Counted from the first letter of the stretch, positions 26,333 to 35,324 are shown. The stretch is DNA of 64,000 nt from Afifellaceae bacterium (GCA_028281235.1 JANQKG010000036.1:1-64000); one strand, 5' to 3'. The notes: generated by a model from the sequence alone, not told the origin. Made by a program: numbers and translations.

Positions 26333-26408
26333 GGTGTGTGCCGGCCTGCGGCCACGTATTCCCGGATTGCACGCAGCGAAATGTGGGAGACGCTCCGCTT
26401 CCGCACAT

Positions 26409-26565
26409 CCCTCTCGTTTGTCATCCCGGAAAGCGCGGGAAACGCGCTTGTCCGGGACCCATAACCACCGGCGAAAGCGGACGAAACGCACGTATCACCT
26501 GATCCGATATTGTTCATGGGTCCCGGTCTCGGCCTGGCGGCCGAACCGGGATGACAGACGAGAGG
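26409..26565. repeat. Dispersed intergenic repeat, family A, copy 2
   Basis: Opens CCCTCTCGTTTGTCATCCCGG and closes CCGGGATGACAGACGAGAGG, so its ends are inverted copies of each other. The right half is a reverse-complement match to the left half of the 21995 copy (GGTCTCGGCC...GGCCGAACC). It fills most of the gap 26333-26648, which holds no gene. Confidence 0.85.
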
Positions 26566-26648
26566 TTTGATTGCGATCGTGAGGTCGCCTTGATTGCGCT
26601 CCAACCATACCGGCTACGAAAACCGCGCCTAACAAAGCTGTCGGGGAC

Positions 26649-27053
26649 TTACGTGCTATCCTCCGGCTCGAACGGCCGTTCAATGGGGCCCGCGCCGAGC
26701 GGCACGCGACGAAAAAAGCAGCTGGTCCGCCCGGTGTGACACGTGCCAGCGCGGTTGGCGATCTCCGCACGCACCAGCACGACGTCCTGATCGCAATCGG
26801 TCGCAAGGCTCGCCACACGCTGCGATGCGCCGGAGGTTTCGCCCTTCTTCCAGATGGCCTGCCGCGACCGGCTCCAATAATGCACAAAGCCCGTCTCCAG
26901 CGTGAGACGAAGGGCCTCCTCGTTCATCCACGCCACCATCAACACGTCGCCATTGGCGGCGTCGAGTGTGATGCACGGGATGAGCCCTGCGCTGTCGAAG
27001 CGCGGCGTGAACGTGCGGCTTTCTTCGATCCCCGCTTGGTCGGGAGCGGACAT
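26649..27053 (-). CDS. hisI: Phosphoribosyl-AMP cyclohydrolase
   Basis: A 134-residue histidine biosynthesis enzyme that opens the adenine ring of phosphoribosyl-AMP. ITLDAANGDVLMVAWMNEEAL, the core HYWSRSRQAIWKKGETSG, the metal-binding LATDCDQDVVLV and the cysteine motif GTCHTGRTSCFFR are all intact. It is the single-domain form without HisE. It lies 120 bp after folE on the same strand, an order found in related genomes. A palindromic repeat separates the two. Confidence 0.94.
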   Translation of the reverse strand: MSAPDQAGIEESRTFTPRFDSAGLIPCITLDAANGDVLMVAWMNEEALRLTLETGFVHYWSRSRQAIWKKGETSGASQRVASLATDCDQDVVLVRAEIANRAGTCHTGRTSCFFRRVPLGAGPIERPFEPEDST

Positions 27054-27066
27054 TTTGCGGCCCTCA

Positions 27067-27115
27067 GAGCATGATCCCGAAAAGTGGGAACCGATTCTCG
27101 GATAAGATCATGCTC
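27067..27115. repeat. Palindromic repeat (GAGCATGATC family), short copy
   Basis: GAGCATGATCCCGAAAAGTGG opens and GGATAAGATCATGCTC closes; the ends pair. It is the minimal form of the repeat found at 19277-19326 (inverted) and 53586-53673. It sits just upstream of the hisI start, between folE and hisI. Confidence 0.85.
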
Positions 27116-27173
27116 AAAGCAAAGAAATAGAGCGTTCGAGCGATTCAGCGAGATGCGAGAATTCTCAAAGCCG

Positions 27174-27845
27174 TTAGCGGTTGGACGGCCGTATGAGATT
27201 GAGGAACTTTTCGCGTTCGGCGGTGCTTTCCCTGAAGACGCCGGTGAAACGCGAGGTCATGGTCGATGCGCCGGATTTCTGCACGCCGCGCATCGACATG
27301 CACAAATGCTCCGCCTCCAGCATGACGGCGACGCCCCGCGCGCCGAGATACTCCTCAAGTGCATCGGCGATCTGCGCCGTCAGCGTCTCCTGCGTCTGCA
27401 GCCGCCGGGCATAGAGATCGACGAGACGCGCCAGCTTGGAGAGGCCCACCACGCCATCCACCGGGTAATAGGCGATATGCGCCACGCCCATGAACGGCAC
27501 CATGTGGTGTTCGCAATGCGAATGGAACGTGATGTCGCGCACCAGCACCATGTCCTCAAAGCCGCCGATGTCCTTGAACGTGGCGGAGAGCACGTCGCTC
27601 GGTTCGCGGCCATAGCCGGAATAGAGCTCCTCATAGGCCTTGACCACGCGCTGCGGCGTGTCGAGTAGGCCTTCGCGGCGCGGATTGTCGCCGGTCCACG
27701 CAATCAGCGTGCGCACGGCAGCCTCCGCCTCCTCCCGGGCCGGCCGTTCTGGAGCGCTGCGTTCTGGCTTGGGCTCAAGTCTCTTGATATCTGCCGTCAT
27801 ATCTTGCTCTCTGCCCAGCCGAATTTCGATGGCGCGGGCGGCCAT
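27174..27845 (-). CDS. folE: GTP cyclohydrolase I
   Basis: A 223-residue type I enzyme that makes dihydroneopterin triphosphate for folate synthesis. Zinc ligands are in [11 protein letters not shown] and [31 protein letters not shown] is the signature. ATG 27845 has AGGAG four bases upstream; ATG 27800 (MTADIKRL) is possible but has a poorer site. It diverges from the NifU-like gene across a short region with TATATA at about 27855. Confidence 0.94.
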   Translation of the reverse strand: MAARAIEIRLGREQDMTADIKRLEPKPERSAPERPAREEAEAAVRTLIAWTGDNPRREGLLDTPQRVVKAYEELYSGYGREPSDVLSATFKDIGGFEDMVLVRDITFHSHCEHHMVPFMGVAHIAYYPVDGVVGLSKLARLVDLYARRLQTQETLTAQIADALEEYLGARGVAVMLEAEHLCMSMRGVQKSGASTMTSRFTGVFRESTAEREKFLNLIRPSNR

Positions 27846-27909
27846 GACGCTCCTATATAGGGGCTAATTGGATTTGACCAATCGCGCAAAGCGCTCAAGA
27901 TCGTCACTT

Positions 27910-28371
27910 ATGCTCGACGACATCTACAATACTAAGATCCTGGAGCTGGCGGGGAATATCCCCAAAATCGGCCGGCTTGATGCGCCGGACGCCACCGCCC
28001 GCGCCCATTCGCGGCTCTGCGGCTCCACCGTCACCGTCGATCTGAAGATGGCTGACGGGCGGGTCAGCGACTTCGCCCACGACGTCAAGGCCTGTGCACT
28101 CGGCCAGGCATCCTCCTCCATCATGGCGCGGAACGTGATCGGCTCCACGCCCGAGGAGCTTCGAGAGGTGCGCGAGAGCATGCGCAAGATGCTGAAGGAG
28201 GGGGGCGAGCCGCCGGCCGGCCGCTGGTCCGACCTGAAATATCTGGAGCCGGTGCGCGACTATCGTGCCCGCCATACCTCCACCATGCTCACCTTCGACG
28301 CCGTGGTGGACGCCGTGGACCAGATCGAAGCCGGCAAAGGCGTTACGGCCGGCGAGGCGGCTTCGGCTTGA
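27910..28371 (+). CDS. NifU/IscU-like iron-sulfur cluster scaffold protein
   Basis: A 153-residue protein of the NifU N-terminal family. It opens MLDDIYNTKILELAGNIP; Cys residues are in SRLCGSTVTV and VKACALGQASSSIMA. The third cluster cysteine of classical IscU is not obvious in the C-terminal part. This alphaproteobacterial branch is usually found beside folE and yidD, and its scaffold role is assumed. The TGA at 28369-28371 overlaps possible starts of yidD. Confidence 0.82.
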   Translation: MLDDIYNTKILELAGNIPKIGRLDAPDATARAHSRLCGSTVTVDLKMADGRVSDFAHDVKACALGQASSSIMARNVIGSTPEELREVRESMRKMLKEGGEPPAGRWSDLKYLEPVRDYRARHTSTMLTFDAVVDAVDQIEAGKGVTAGEAASA

Positions 28372-28379
28372 GCTTGAAG

Positions 28380-28733
28380 ATGGCCATGTCCCCGGCCAAG
28401 GGAGAGCACAACTCGTCGCTTCCCGCACTCGGCAAGTGGATTGTCTCCGTCCCGGCGCTCGCCGCCCGCGGCCTGATCCTCATCTATCGCTATACGCTGT
28501 CGAGTCTGGTTGGCCGCACATGCCGGCATCTGCCGACCTGCTCAGAATATGCCGACAACGCGATTGCCCGCTTCGGCCTGTGGCGTGGCGGGTGGATGGC
28601 GCTGGCGCGCTTCTGGCGCTGCCGGCCGCTCGGCAGCCGCGGCTTCGACCCAGTGCCGGACACCTTGCCTGCCGATGCGCGCTGGTATACGCCCTGGCGC
28701 TACGGTTTCTGGGGCTCCGATCTTCCCGATTGA
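28380..28733 (+). CDS. yidD: Membrane protein insertion efficiency factor YidD
   Basis: A small amphipathic protein that helps YidC insert membrane proteins. The family core is GLILIYRYTLSSLVGRTCRHLPTCSEYADNAI, with the CSEYA motif, followed by RFWRCRPLGSRGFDPVP. The start is uncertain: ATG 28380 (MAMSPAK) is given, but TTG 28368 overlaps the previous TGA and would give coupling. The C-terminal tail after 95 is longer than in E. coli. A double palindromic element begins three bases after the stop codon. Confidence 0.88.
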   Translation: MAMSPAKGEHNSSLPALGKWIVSVPALAARGLILIYRYTLSSLVGRTCRHLPTCSEYADNAIARFGLWRGGWMALARFWRCRPLGSRGFDPVPDTLPADARWYTPWRYGFWGSDLPD

Positions 28734-28735
28734 GC

Positions 28736-28904
28736 CTAGTGTCCCGAATCTGAAGTTCGCATCATTATTCAGCCCGCTTCGAACGAACTTCAGATTCGAT
28801 AGGGACACTAGCAAGATATTGAGTCTAGTGTGGTTTTAGGGTTTGAAGTTCCTATGATGGAGCCCGCTGGAACAATGATAGGAACTTCAAACCCACCACA
28901 CTAG
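28736..28904. repeat. Double palindromic element, copy 1
   Basis: Hairpin 1: CTAGTGTCCC-GAATCTGAAGTTCG (28736-28759) pairs with 28784-28811, with a 4-base bulge. Hairpin 2: CTAGTGTGG...GGGTTTGAAGTTCCTAT (28825-28855) pairs with 28878-28904. The two share TGAAGTTC in the arm and AGCCCGCT in the loop, so they look like diverged versions of one unit. Copy 2 is at 35157-35324. No protein is encoded. It sits between yidD and thrS, both plus strand, and could act as a terminator. Confidence 0.9.
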
Positions 28905-28983
28905 CGCCGGCGTTCTCAACACGCAGTATTCTCAAGACACGAAGGACAGGCGCCGCCGTTTGAGGCGACGCGAAGGCTGAGCC

Positions 28984-30948
28984 ATGGTCACGATCTCTCT
29001 TCCCGACGGTGCACAACGCGACGTCCCTGACGGCGCGACCGGCACGATCGTGGCTGAGGGCATCTCCAAGTCGCTCGCCAAGAAGGCGGTCGCCATGAAG
29101 GTCGACGGCACGCTCGCCGATCTTGCCGATCCGGTTCATGACGGCGCGGTCGTGGAGATCATCACGCGCGATCATCCCGATGCGCTGGAGCTGATCCGTC
29201 ACGATTGCGCGCATGTCCTGGCGGAGGCCGTGCAGTCGCTCTTCCCCGGCACGCAGGTGACGATCGGGCCTGTGATTGAGAACGGCTTCTACTACGATTT
29301 CTTCCGCAACGAGCCGTTCTCCACCGACGACTTTGCCGCCATCGAAGCGAAGATGCGCGAGATCATCGCCCGTAATCAGCCCTTCACCAAAGAAGTGTGG
29401 GATCGCGACCGTGCGCAGAAAATCTTCCGCGACAAGGGTGAGATGTTCAAGGTTGAGCTGGTGGATGCGATACCCGACGGCGACGCGCTGAAGGTCTATT
29501 TCCAGGGCGACTGGTTCGACCTCTGCCGCGGGCCTCACATGCCCTCCACCGGCAAGATCGGCGACGCCTTCAAGCTGACCAAGCTCGCCGGCGCCTATTG
29601 GCGTGGCGATTCCAGCCGCCAGCAGCTGCAGCGTATCTACGGCACCGCCTGGCCGAGCAAGAAGGAGCTCGACGCCTACCTCATGATGCTGGAGGAGGCG
29701 GAGAAACGCGATCATCGCCGCATCGGCCGCGAGATGAACCTCTTTCACCTTCAGGACGAGGCGCAGGGCTCCGTGTTCTGGCACGCCAAGGGCTTCGCCA
29801 TCTGGCGTGCGCTGGAAGCCTATATCCGCCGCCGGCTGGACGCCGATGGCTATGACGAGGTGAAGACCCCGCAGCTTCTCGATGCGCGCCTGTGGGAGCA
29901 ATCAGGCCATTGGTCGAAGTTCCGCGAGAACATGTTCGTCGTCCCCGACCACACGCCCAACACCGAGGAGGAGGGGCCGGTCCTGGAGGGTGAGGTGGAG
30001 CGCTGGATGGCGCTGAAACCCATGAACTGCCCGGCACATGTGCAGATCTTCAATCAGGGCATCAAGTCCTATCGCGATCTGCCCATCCGCATGGCCGAGT
30101 TCGGCTGCTGCCATCGCAACGAGCCGCATGGCGCTCTGCACGGATTGATGCGCGTGCGCCAGATGACGCAAGACGACGCACACATCTTCTGCACCGACGA
30201 TCAGGTCACTGACGAGACGCGCCGCTTCTTGGAGCTCTTCGCCAAGGTCTATGGTGACATGGGCATGACCGATATCCGCTATAGGCTGGCGACGCGCCCG
30301 GCCGTGCGCGCCGGCGAGGATGCCGTTTGGGACCGCGCGGAGAAATCGCTCGCCGATGCGCTGACCGCGTCGGGCATCGATTTCGAATATGCGCCGGGCG
30401 AGGGCGCCTTCTACGGTCCGAAGCTTGAGTTTCATCTGACCGACGCCATCGGCCGCACATGGCAATGCGGCACCTATCAGCTCGACTACGTGCTGCCGGA
30501 GCGGCTCGACGCCTCCTATGTCGGTGAGGACGGCGAGCGCCATCGGCCGGTCATGCTGCATCGCGCCGTGTTTGGCACGTTCGAGCGCTTCATCGGCATT
30601 CTCCTGGAGCATTACGCCGGGCGGCTGCCGCTCTGGCTTGCGCCGGTGCAGGTCGTGGTCGCGCCGATCACCTCCGACGCCGACGGCTACGCGGAGAATG
30701 TGGCGAAGCGTCTTGAGACCGCCGGCATCCGCGCTGCGGCCGACCTGCGCAACGAGAAGATCAACTACAAGGTCCGCGAGCATTCCGTGGCTCGCGTGCC
30801 GGTGATTTTCGTGGTCGGGCGCCGTGAAGCGGAGCAGGGCACGGTCTCCATCCGCCGCCTCGGCTCCAAGGATCAAGAAGTCGCGCCTCTCGAAGCGGCC
30901 GTGGCGGGCATCGTGAGCGAAGCCACGCCGCCTGATCTCACGCCGTAG
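28984..30948 (+). CDS. thrS: Threonyl-tRNA synthetase
   Basis: A 654-residue class II synthetase. The TGS domain covers about 1-65, the editing domain follows with [19 protein letters not shown] near 78, and the catalytic core holds [10 protein letters not shown], the zinc and ATP residues in [20 protein letters not shown], and [12 protein letters not shown]. The C-terminal anticodon domain runs from [11 protein letters not shown]. Length is normal. Its stop codon TAG is the first part of a GTAGCCCGGATGG repeat, so that repeat abuts or entered the very end of the gene. Confidence 0.96.
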   Translation: MVTISLPDGAQRDVPDGATGTIVAEGISKSLAKKAVAMKVDGTLADLADPVHDGAVVEIITRDHPDALELIRHDCAHVLAEAVQSLFPGTQVTIGPVIENGFYYDFFRNEPFSTDDFAAIEAKMREIIARNQPFTKEVWDRDRAQKIFRDKGEMFKVELVDAIPDGDALKVYFQGDWFDLCRGPHMPSTGKIGDAFKLTKLAGAYWRGDSSRQQLQRIYGTAWPSKKELDAYLMMLEEAEKRDHRRIGREMNLFHLQDEAQGSVFWHAKGFAIWRALEAYIRRRLDADGYDEVKTPQLLDARLWEQSGHWSKFRENMFVVPDHTPNTEEEGPVLEGEVERWMALKPMNCPAHVQIFNQGIKSYRDLPIRMAEFGCCHRNEPHGALHGLMRVRQMTQDDAHIFCTDDQVTDETRRFLELFAKVYGDMGMTDIRYRLATRPAVRAGEDAVWDRAEKSLADALTASGIDFEYAPGEGAFYGPKLEFHLTDAIGRTWQCGTYQLDYVLPERLDASYVGEDGERHRPVMLHRAVFGTFERFIGILLEHYAGRLPLWLAPVQVVVAPITSDADGYAENVAKRLETAGIRAAADLRNEKINYKVREHSVARVPVIFVVGRREAEQGTVSIRRLGSKDQEVAPLEAAVAGIVSEATPPDLTP

Positions 30949-30976
30949 CCCGGATGGAGCGAAGCGCAATCCGGGA
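30945..30976. repeat. Short palindromic repeat at the thrS stop codon
   Basis: GTAGCCCGGATGGAGCGAAG then CGCAATCCGGGA; CCCGGAT pairs with ATCCGGG around GGAGCGAAGCGCA. The identical 32 bp is at 21941-21972. Here bases 2-4 of the unit are the thrS TAG. Confidence 0.85.
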
Positions 30977-30997
30977 CACCCTCAAGACCGCAATCGA

Positions 30998-31123
30998 ATC
31001 TCTCGTCTGTCATCCCGGTTCGGCCGCCGGCCGAGATCGGGACCTATGAACACCCACGCGGCTGCAGTGATCATGGGTCCCGCACAAGCGCTGACGCGCT
31101 TTGCGGGATGACAAAGGAGAGGG
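30998..31123. repeat. Dispersed intergenic repeat, family A, copy 3
   Basis: Opens TCTCTCGTCTGTCATCCCGG and closes GCTTTGCGGGATGACAAAGG AGAGGG, colinear with the copy at 21995-22120. It ends 15 bp before the stop codon of the convergent secreted-protein gene, so it lies between two converging genes. Confidence 0.85.
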
Positions 31124-31137
31124 AGTTTGGAAAGCGA

Positions 31138-32073
31138 CTACTCTTCTGCGACCGGCTCCGCCCCGTCCGGCTCCGCCACCAACGTGCCGGTCTCCGGCTG
31201 CACGATATCCTCAAGCTGCACTTCGATGTCGCGCTCGACCCCCGCCTCGACGGTGAAGTCGCGCGAATAGATGCGGTCCTGATGCTTGGCGATCGCCGTA
31301 TAGCCCCCGGCGGTGAGCACGATGGAGGGGAAGGCGCCGATGCTTTCATGCACGGTGATTCCATCCTGCGTCGTCACCGTCCAGCTTGTGTTGGCGATGG
31401 CTTCGCCGCCGATCTCCGACACGAGCTTCAGCGTCACCTCAGCGCCGGTGTGGCGCATGACCGCGCGGGTAAGCTTGCCGGCCTCCACGACGATGTCGGC
31501 GCGGACAATAGCGTTGACGCTGCCATAGCGGCTGACGACGTGATATTTGCCGGCGCTCAGCGGGATCAGGCTGTCCTTGCCGGCATGCGGCACGACGGTG
31601 ATCAAGTCACCGGCCTCGTTCTCCTGCAAGATCTCAAACGACAGCCGATCCGCCGGCAGGCTCTGCTCCTCGTTCACCACCGAATCGAGGACCAGGCCGC
31701 CGGCATTCAGCACCAGCGATTCAAACTGGTCGTCGTCAGAGATGGTCACGCGCTTCGTCGCGCCGGCGCGCCCGAAGGCAGCGTGCACGAGATAATCGCC
31801 CGGCGGCAATTTGACCGCCGCCGTGCCGCCTTGCTCGGTCTCAAACACCAGCGGCAGCGATCCGTCTCTTTCAGGGCTGGGCGCAAACACGCGCCAGATG
31901 ACGCCGCTGGTCAGCGGCTCGGCGCCATCCATCAGCCGCGCTTCCATGATGAGATTGTAGCTGCTTTGCGCTGCTGCCGGTCCGCCCATCACGATAAGCA
32001 GGGCGGCGAGAAGGGCCGATCGCGCCAACTGAGCGGCGCGGTTCGCTCTGTTCGTGGGGAATGGCAAGCGCAT
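31138..32073 (-). CDS. Secreted beta-rich protein of unknown function
   Basis: A 311-residue protein with a signal peptide (LARSALLAALLIVMGGPAAAQS, cleavage near 36). The mature part looks like three or four repeats of a carboxypeptidase-regulatory or Ig-like beta domain: each ends in a pattern such as VKLPPGDYLVHAAFGRA, IPLSAGKYHVVSRYGS and IVLTAGGYTAIAKHQDR. The tail is acidic (PEPDGAEPVAEE-like). I recognise no named family; similar periplasmic proteins occur across Hyphomicrobiales. It diverges from the nitroreductase gene. Confidence 0.75.
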   Translation of the reverse strand: MRLPFPTNRANRAAQLARSALLAALLIVMGGPAAAQSSYNLIMEARLMDGAEPLTSGVIWRVFAPSPERDGSLPLVFETEQGGTAAVKLPPGDYLVHAAFGRAGATKRVTISDDDQFESLVLNAGGLVLDSVVNEEQSLPADRLSFEILQENEAGDLITVVPHAGKDSLIPLSAGKYHVVSRYGSVNAIVRADIVVEAGKLTRAVMRHTGAEVTLKLVSEIGGEAIANTSWTVTTQDGITVHESIGAFPSIVLTAGGYTAIAKHQDRIYSRDFTVEAGVERDIEVQLEDIVQPETGTLVAEPDGAEPVAEE

Positions 32074-32123
32074 CGCGTCGTGCTAAGCCCGCCGACATGG
32101 CGAATTCAAGACCTGAGGGCTCA

Positions 32124-32705
32124 ATGCCGCACATGACGCTAGCCGATTACTTGTCCACGCGCCGCACCATTCCCGCCGCGCAGCTCGGCGCGCCGGGCCC
32201 CGATTCGGCGGCTTTGCGCGCCATGCTGACGATCGCCGCGCGCGTGCCGGACCATGGCAAGCTGGCGCCGTGGCGCTTCATCCTCTTCGAAAAGGACCGC
32301 CGTGCAGCCGTCGAAGAACTCGTTCGTATCGCCGAGCGCCATGGCAATGAACGGGAGCGCGCGCAGCGCATTGAGAAAGCCAAAGGCTTCGCCGATGCGC
32401 CGGTCGTCGTCTGCGTCGTGTCGGCGGCGGACCCGGACCATCCCAAAATTCCGCTTTGGGAGCAGCAACTCTCCGCCGGCGCCGTATGCTTCAATCTTCT
32501 GCATGCCGCCGCCGCACACGGCTTCTCAGCGCAATGGCTGACGAACTGGTACGCATACGACGAGGAGGCAATGTGCTTCCTCGGGCTGACGGACGGCGAG
32601 CGCGTCGCCGGCTTCGTCCATATCGGCACGCCCAAACTGCCGCCAACGGAGCGCGACCGCCCCGATGTCGACGCCATCACCGAAATGTGGCGCGCGCCTG
32701 CTTAA
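32124..32705 (+). CDS. Nitroreductase family protein (YdjA-like)
   Basis: A 193-residue flavoprotein of the short YdjA branch. STRRTIPAAQLGAPGPD holds the FMN-contacting arginines, then RVPDHGKLAPWRFILFEKD, and LLHAAAAHGFSAQWLTNWYAYDE is the helix next to the flavin. GAGGG lies four bases before ATG 32124; ATG 32133 is next in frame. The natural substrate of this group is unknown. Its last four bases overlap the end of the convergent transporter gene. Confidence 0.87.
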   Translation: MPHMTLADYLSTRRTIPAAQLGAPGPDSAALRAMLTIAARVPDHGKLAPWRFILFEKDRRAAVEELVRIAERHGNERERAQRIEKAKGFADAPVVVCVVSAADPDHPKIPLWEQQLSAGAVCFNLLHAAAAHGFSAQWLTNWYAYDEEAMCFLGLTDGERVAGFVHIGTPKLPPTERDRPDVDAITEMWRAPA

Positions 32706-33544
32706 CCGCCTCGGCGCGCTCTGGCGACGACGCGCTCGCGGTGCAGCGTGTAGATGCCGGTGGCAGTGATGATCAGCGCGCCGATCCAGGTCCACAGATC
32801 GGGGAGCTGGGCGAAGACCAGATAGCCGTACATCACGCCCCATATGAGAAGCGTGTAATGGACCGGCGCCACCACGACCGCCTGCGCCACCTCAAGCGCC
32901 TTGATGACCAGAAACTCGCCAAGCGCCGCCATCACGGCAAAGCTGATCAGGAGTGTTACCTCCAGGTTGCTCGCCGGCCAGCGCCAGACGAACGGCAACG
33001 GCACGGTGAGGATCAGGCTACCGACCAGCGCTGTATAGGCGACCGTTGTTACGGTCCGGTCAGAACTGGCCAAGGCGCGCGATATGATCTGGCGCAGCGC
33101 AAAGAAGAACGCCGCCACGACCACCAGCATGACGGCGGGGTGGATGGCGCCAAGCCCCGGACGGATGACGATCATGGCGCCGAGGAAGCCGATGGTGACG
33201 GCGCTCCATCGCCGGATGCCCACCGGCTCGCGCAGGATCAATGCCCCGAGCACGGTGACAAAAAAAGGCGCCACGAAACTGACCGCCACCGCATCGGCGA
33301 GCGGCACGAAGTTGAGCGCCACGATGAAGCTGGCTCCTGAGCCGGCGGCCATCGCGCCACGGGCAATCTGCAGGCCGGGACGCGCGGTTCGAAGCACGGA
33401 TAGTCCACGCCAGGCCAAGATGATGAGCACCATGGCGAGCAAACCCAGCTGCCGCGACCAGACGATCTGAACCGGGTGCAGTGTGTCGGTGAGATACTTG
33501 GCTTGCGTGTCGACCGCGGCGAACACGAACATCCCCGCGGCCAT
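32702..33544 (-). CDS. DMT-family (EamA) transporter; true start unclear
   Basis: A 280-residue membrane protein with two EamA halves of five helices each; FAAVDTQAKYLTDTLHPVQIVWSRQ opens the first and ALGEFLVIKALEVAQAVVVAPVHYT lies in the second. It probably exports or imports a small metabolite. ATG 33544 lies inside the first helix region. Upstream in frame, SEDKRQSDSARGIAYM looks like the usual N-terminal extension, but no ATG, GTG or TTG precedes it; the frame reads back through ATC and ATA codons behind an AAGGAA site. Confidence 0.8.
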   Translation of the reverse strand: MAAGMFVFAAVDTQAKYLTDTLHPVQIVWSRQLGLLAMVLIILAWRGLSVLRTARPGLQIARGAMAAGSGASFIVALNFVPLADAVAVSFVAPFFVTVLGALILREPVGIRRWSAVTIGFLGAMIVIRPGLGAIHPAVMLVVVAAFFFALRQIISRALASSDRTVTTVAYTALVGSLILTVPLPFVWRWPASNLEVTLLISFAVMAALGEFLVIKALEVAQAVVVAPVHYTLLIWGVMYGYLVFAQLPDLWTWIGALIITATGIYTLHRERVVARARRGG

Positions 33545-33769
33545 ATAGGCGATGCCGCGCGCGCTGTCCGATTGGCGCTTGTCCTCTGAGGTGAGGATCG
33601 GTGTTGCCGGGTCGATCGATATGGCTGCGTTTCCTTCCCTTCGCGCCGCGCAAAGGGAAGGTTCGCCGCCCCACGCATGCTCGCGTGTGTCTTAAGCCAT
33701 ATTGCCCCGGGAGCCGATATGTATCTGCCGGTGAAGCCGCGGTGGCCCGCGACGCCGACCTATGCGCTG

Positions 33770-34672
33770 CTAGCTCTGCACCTCATCAAGCGGCGCCTGC
33801 GGCCGCCAGCGTCGCGCTCGCGCCAGGAGCCGCTCCGCCGCCTTGAGGTGCGGGCGGTCGAGCATCTGACCGTCAAGGGACGTGACGCCGGCATCGCCGA
33901 AAAGCGAGAACGCCTCCACCACACGCTCCGCGCGCGTGACCGCCTCCTCGCTGGGCGTGAAGGCCTCATTGATCACCGGCGCCTGATCGGGATGGATGGC
34001 GAGCTTGCCGGTGAAGCCGTCGCGCGCGGCCGTCTCGCATTCGCGTTTCAGCCCGTCGAGGTCGCGGAAGTCGGCATAGACGCAGTCGATCGCATCGGCG
34101 CCGGCCGCCGCCGCACCAAAGAGGCAGAGCCCGCGCGCCAGCTCCGCCGGTCCGGTCCACTCGCCCTCGACACGGCAGGTCTGCGCGCCGGTGTCGGCTG
34201 AGAGGTCCTCCACGCCCCAGGCGAGGCCGGCAAGCCGTGGGCTGGAATCCATATAGGTTCCCAGTCCGAAAATGGCCGCCGCCGATTCCGTGGCAATGGC
34301 GATGATCGGCGTGCTGCTTTCGGGGATGTTGTGCAGCGCTTCGCGAACGGCGATGCGCGAGCTCAGCAACGCAATGTCGTTGCCGCCGCGCGCCTTGGGC
34401 AGCACAACGCCGTCCGGCACGCCCGTCATGACCACATCAAGATCGCCGTCCGCCAGCGACGTGTCGAGCCCGTTGATGCGCACATAAAGAAGTGGCGGGT
34501 CAGGCACCGCATCGCGATTTTGCAGAAGGTCGAGCGCTGAGCGCCGCGCCGCTTCCTTGTTGAGCGGGTTGACCGAATCCTCAAGGTCGAGGATCAGCAC
34601 ATCGGCGGCGCTCGACAGCGCCTTTGCAAGCTTGTCCGGCTGGTCGCCGGGCACAAACAGAAACGACCGCAA
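33770..34672 (-). CDS. HpcH/HpaI aldolase/citrate lyase family CoA-ester lyase
   Basis: A 300-residue TIM-barrel lyase of the CitE/malyl-CoA lyase type. SFLFVPGDQPDKLAKAL, LILDLEDSV, YVRINGLDTSL, VVLPKARG and IAIATESAAAIFGLG are the family motifs, with the metal-binding Glu in the last. TTG 34672 follows directly on the TAG of the MaoC gene, which suggests coupled translation. Together they may act on a mesaconyl- or malyl-CoA type ester, but the exact thioester is not established. Confidence 0.86.
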   Translation of the reverse strand: MRSFLFVPGDQPDKLAKALSSAADVLILDLEDSVNPLNKEAARRSALDLLQNRDAVPDPPLLYVRINGLDTSLADGDLDVVMTGVPDGVVLPKARGGNDIALLSSRIAVREALHNIPESSTPIIAIATESAAAIFGLGTYMDSSPRLAGLAWGVEDLSADTGAQTCRVEGEWTGPAELARGLCLFGAAAAGADAIDCVYADFRDLDGLKRECETAARDGFTGKLAIHPDQAPVINEAFTPSEEAVTRAERVVEAFSLFGDAGVTSLDGQMLDRPHLKAAERLLARARRWRPQAPLDEVQS

Positions 34673-35131
34673 CTAGCCGCTCCCTCGCTTCTTCATGAAG
34701 GCCTGACGCCGGCATGTCGCGACCAGCGTCTCGTCCTGCTTGAAGCACTTGTGTTCAAACTCAACGATGCCGGCGCCGACATGCGATTTTGATTCGCGCT
34801 TGGCCATGACTTCTGTCGTCACATGCACCGTATCACCTTGAAAGAGCGGATTGGGAAAGCGCACATCCGTCATACCCAGATTAGCGATCGTCGTGCCCAC
34901 GGTCAGGTCGTTCACCGAGATGCCCACCATCAGCCCGAGCGTGAAGTAGGAATTCATCAGCGGCTGACCCCACTGCGTCTCAGTTTGGCAATAATGCCGG
35001 TCGATATGAAGCGGTTGCGGGTTCAGCGTCAGGCTGGAGAAGAGCACATTATCCATCTCCGTCACGGTGCGGCGCAGCGGATGCTTGAACACCCGGCCTT
35101 CCTCAAACTCCTCAAAAAAGAGACCGCCCAT
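34673..35131 (-). CDS. MaoC family dehydratase
   Basis: A 152-residue hot-dog-fold protein. LNPQPLHIDRHYC carries the Asp/His hydratase-type motif region, and FTLGLMVGISVNDLTVG and RFPNPLFQGDTVHVTTEV follow as in (R)-enoyl-CoA hydratases. It opens the two-gene unit with the CoA-ester lyase. Copy 2 of the double palindrome lies 25 bp upstream of its start, within the gap to the divergent DUF2336 gene. Confidence 0.87.
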   Translation of the reverse strand: MGGLFFEEFEEGRVFKHPLRRTVTEMDNVLFSSLTLNPQPLHIDRHYCQTETQWGQPLMNSYFTLGLMVGISVNDLTVGTTIANLGMTDVRFPNPLFQGDTVHVTTEVMAKRESKSHVGAGIVEFEHKCFKQDETLVATCRRQAFMKKRGSG

Positions 35132-35156
35132 CGTCTCGCTCCTGGCAATCGGACCA

Positions 35157-35324
35157 CTCGTGTCCCGAATCTGAAGTTCGCATCAGTGTTCAGCCTGCTC
35201 CGAACGAACTTCAGATTCGATAAGGACACGAGGCAAGATATTGAATCTCGTGTGGTTTGGGGTTTGAAGTTCCACTGATGTACCCGCCGGAATGACGATA
35301 GGAACTTCAAACCCACCACACTAG
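35157..35324. repeat. Double palindromic element, copy 2
   Basis: Hairpin 1 arms are 35157-35180 and 35205-35232; hairpin 2 begins at CTCG 35247 and ends CTAG 35324. By eye about nine in ten positions match copy 1. Where copy 1 has CTAG on both arms of hairpin 1, this copy has CTCG on one and CGAG on the other, so pairing is kept. It lies between the divergent MaoC and DUF2336 genes; the rest of 35132-35406 shows no gene. Confidence 0.9.

Noticed and set aside
27174-27800. Shorter folE starting at ATG 27800
   Set aside because: The AGGAG before ATG 27845 is the better ribosome site, though the shorter form cannot be excluded.
28736-28904. CRISPR-like array
   Set aside because: Only two palindromic units with no regular spacers; the second copy is 6 kb away. 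It is a palindromic element, not an array.
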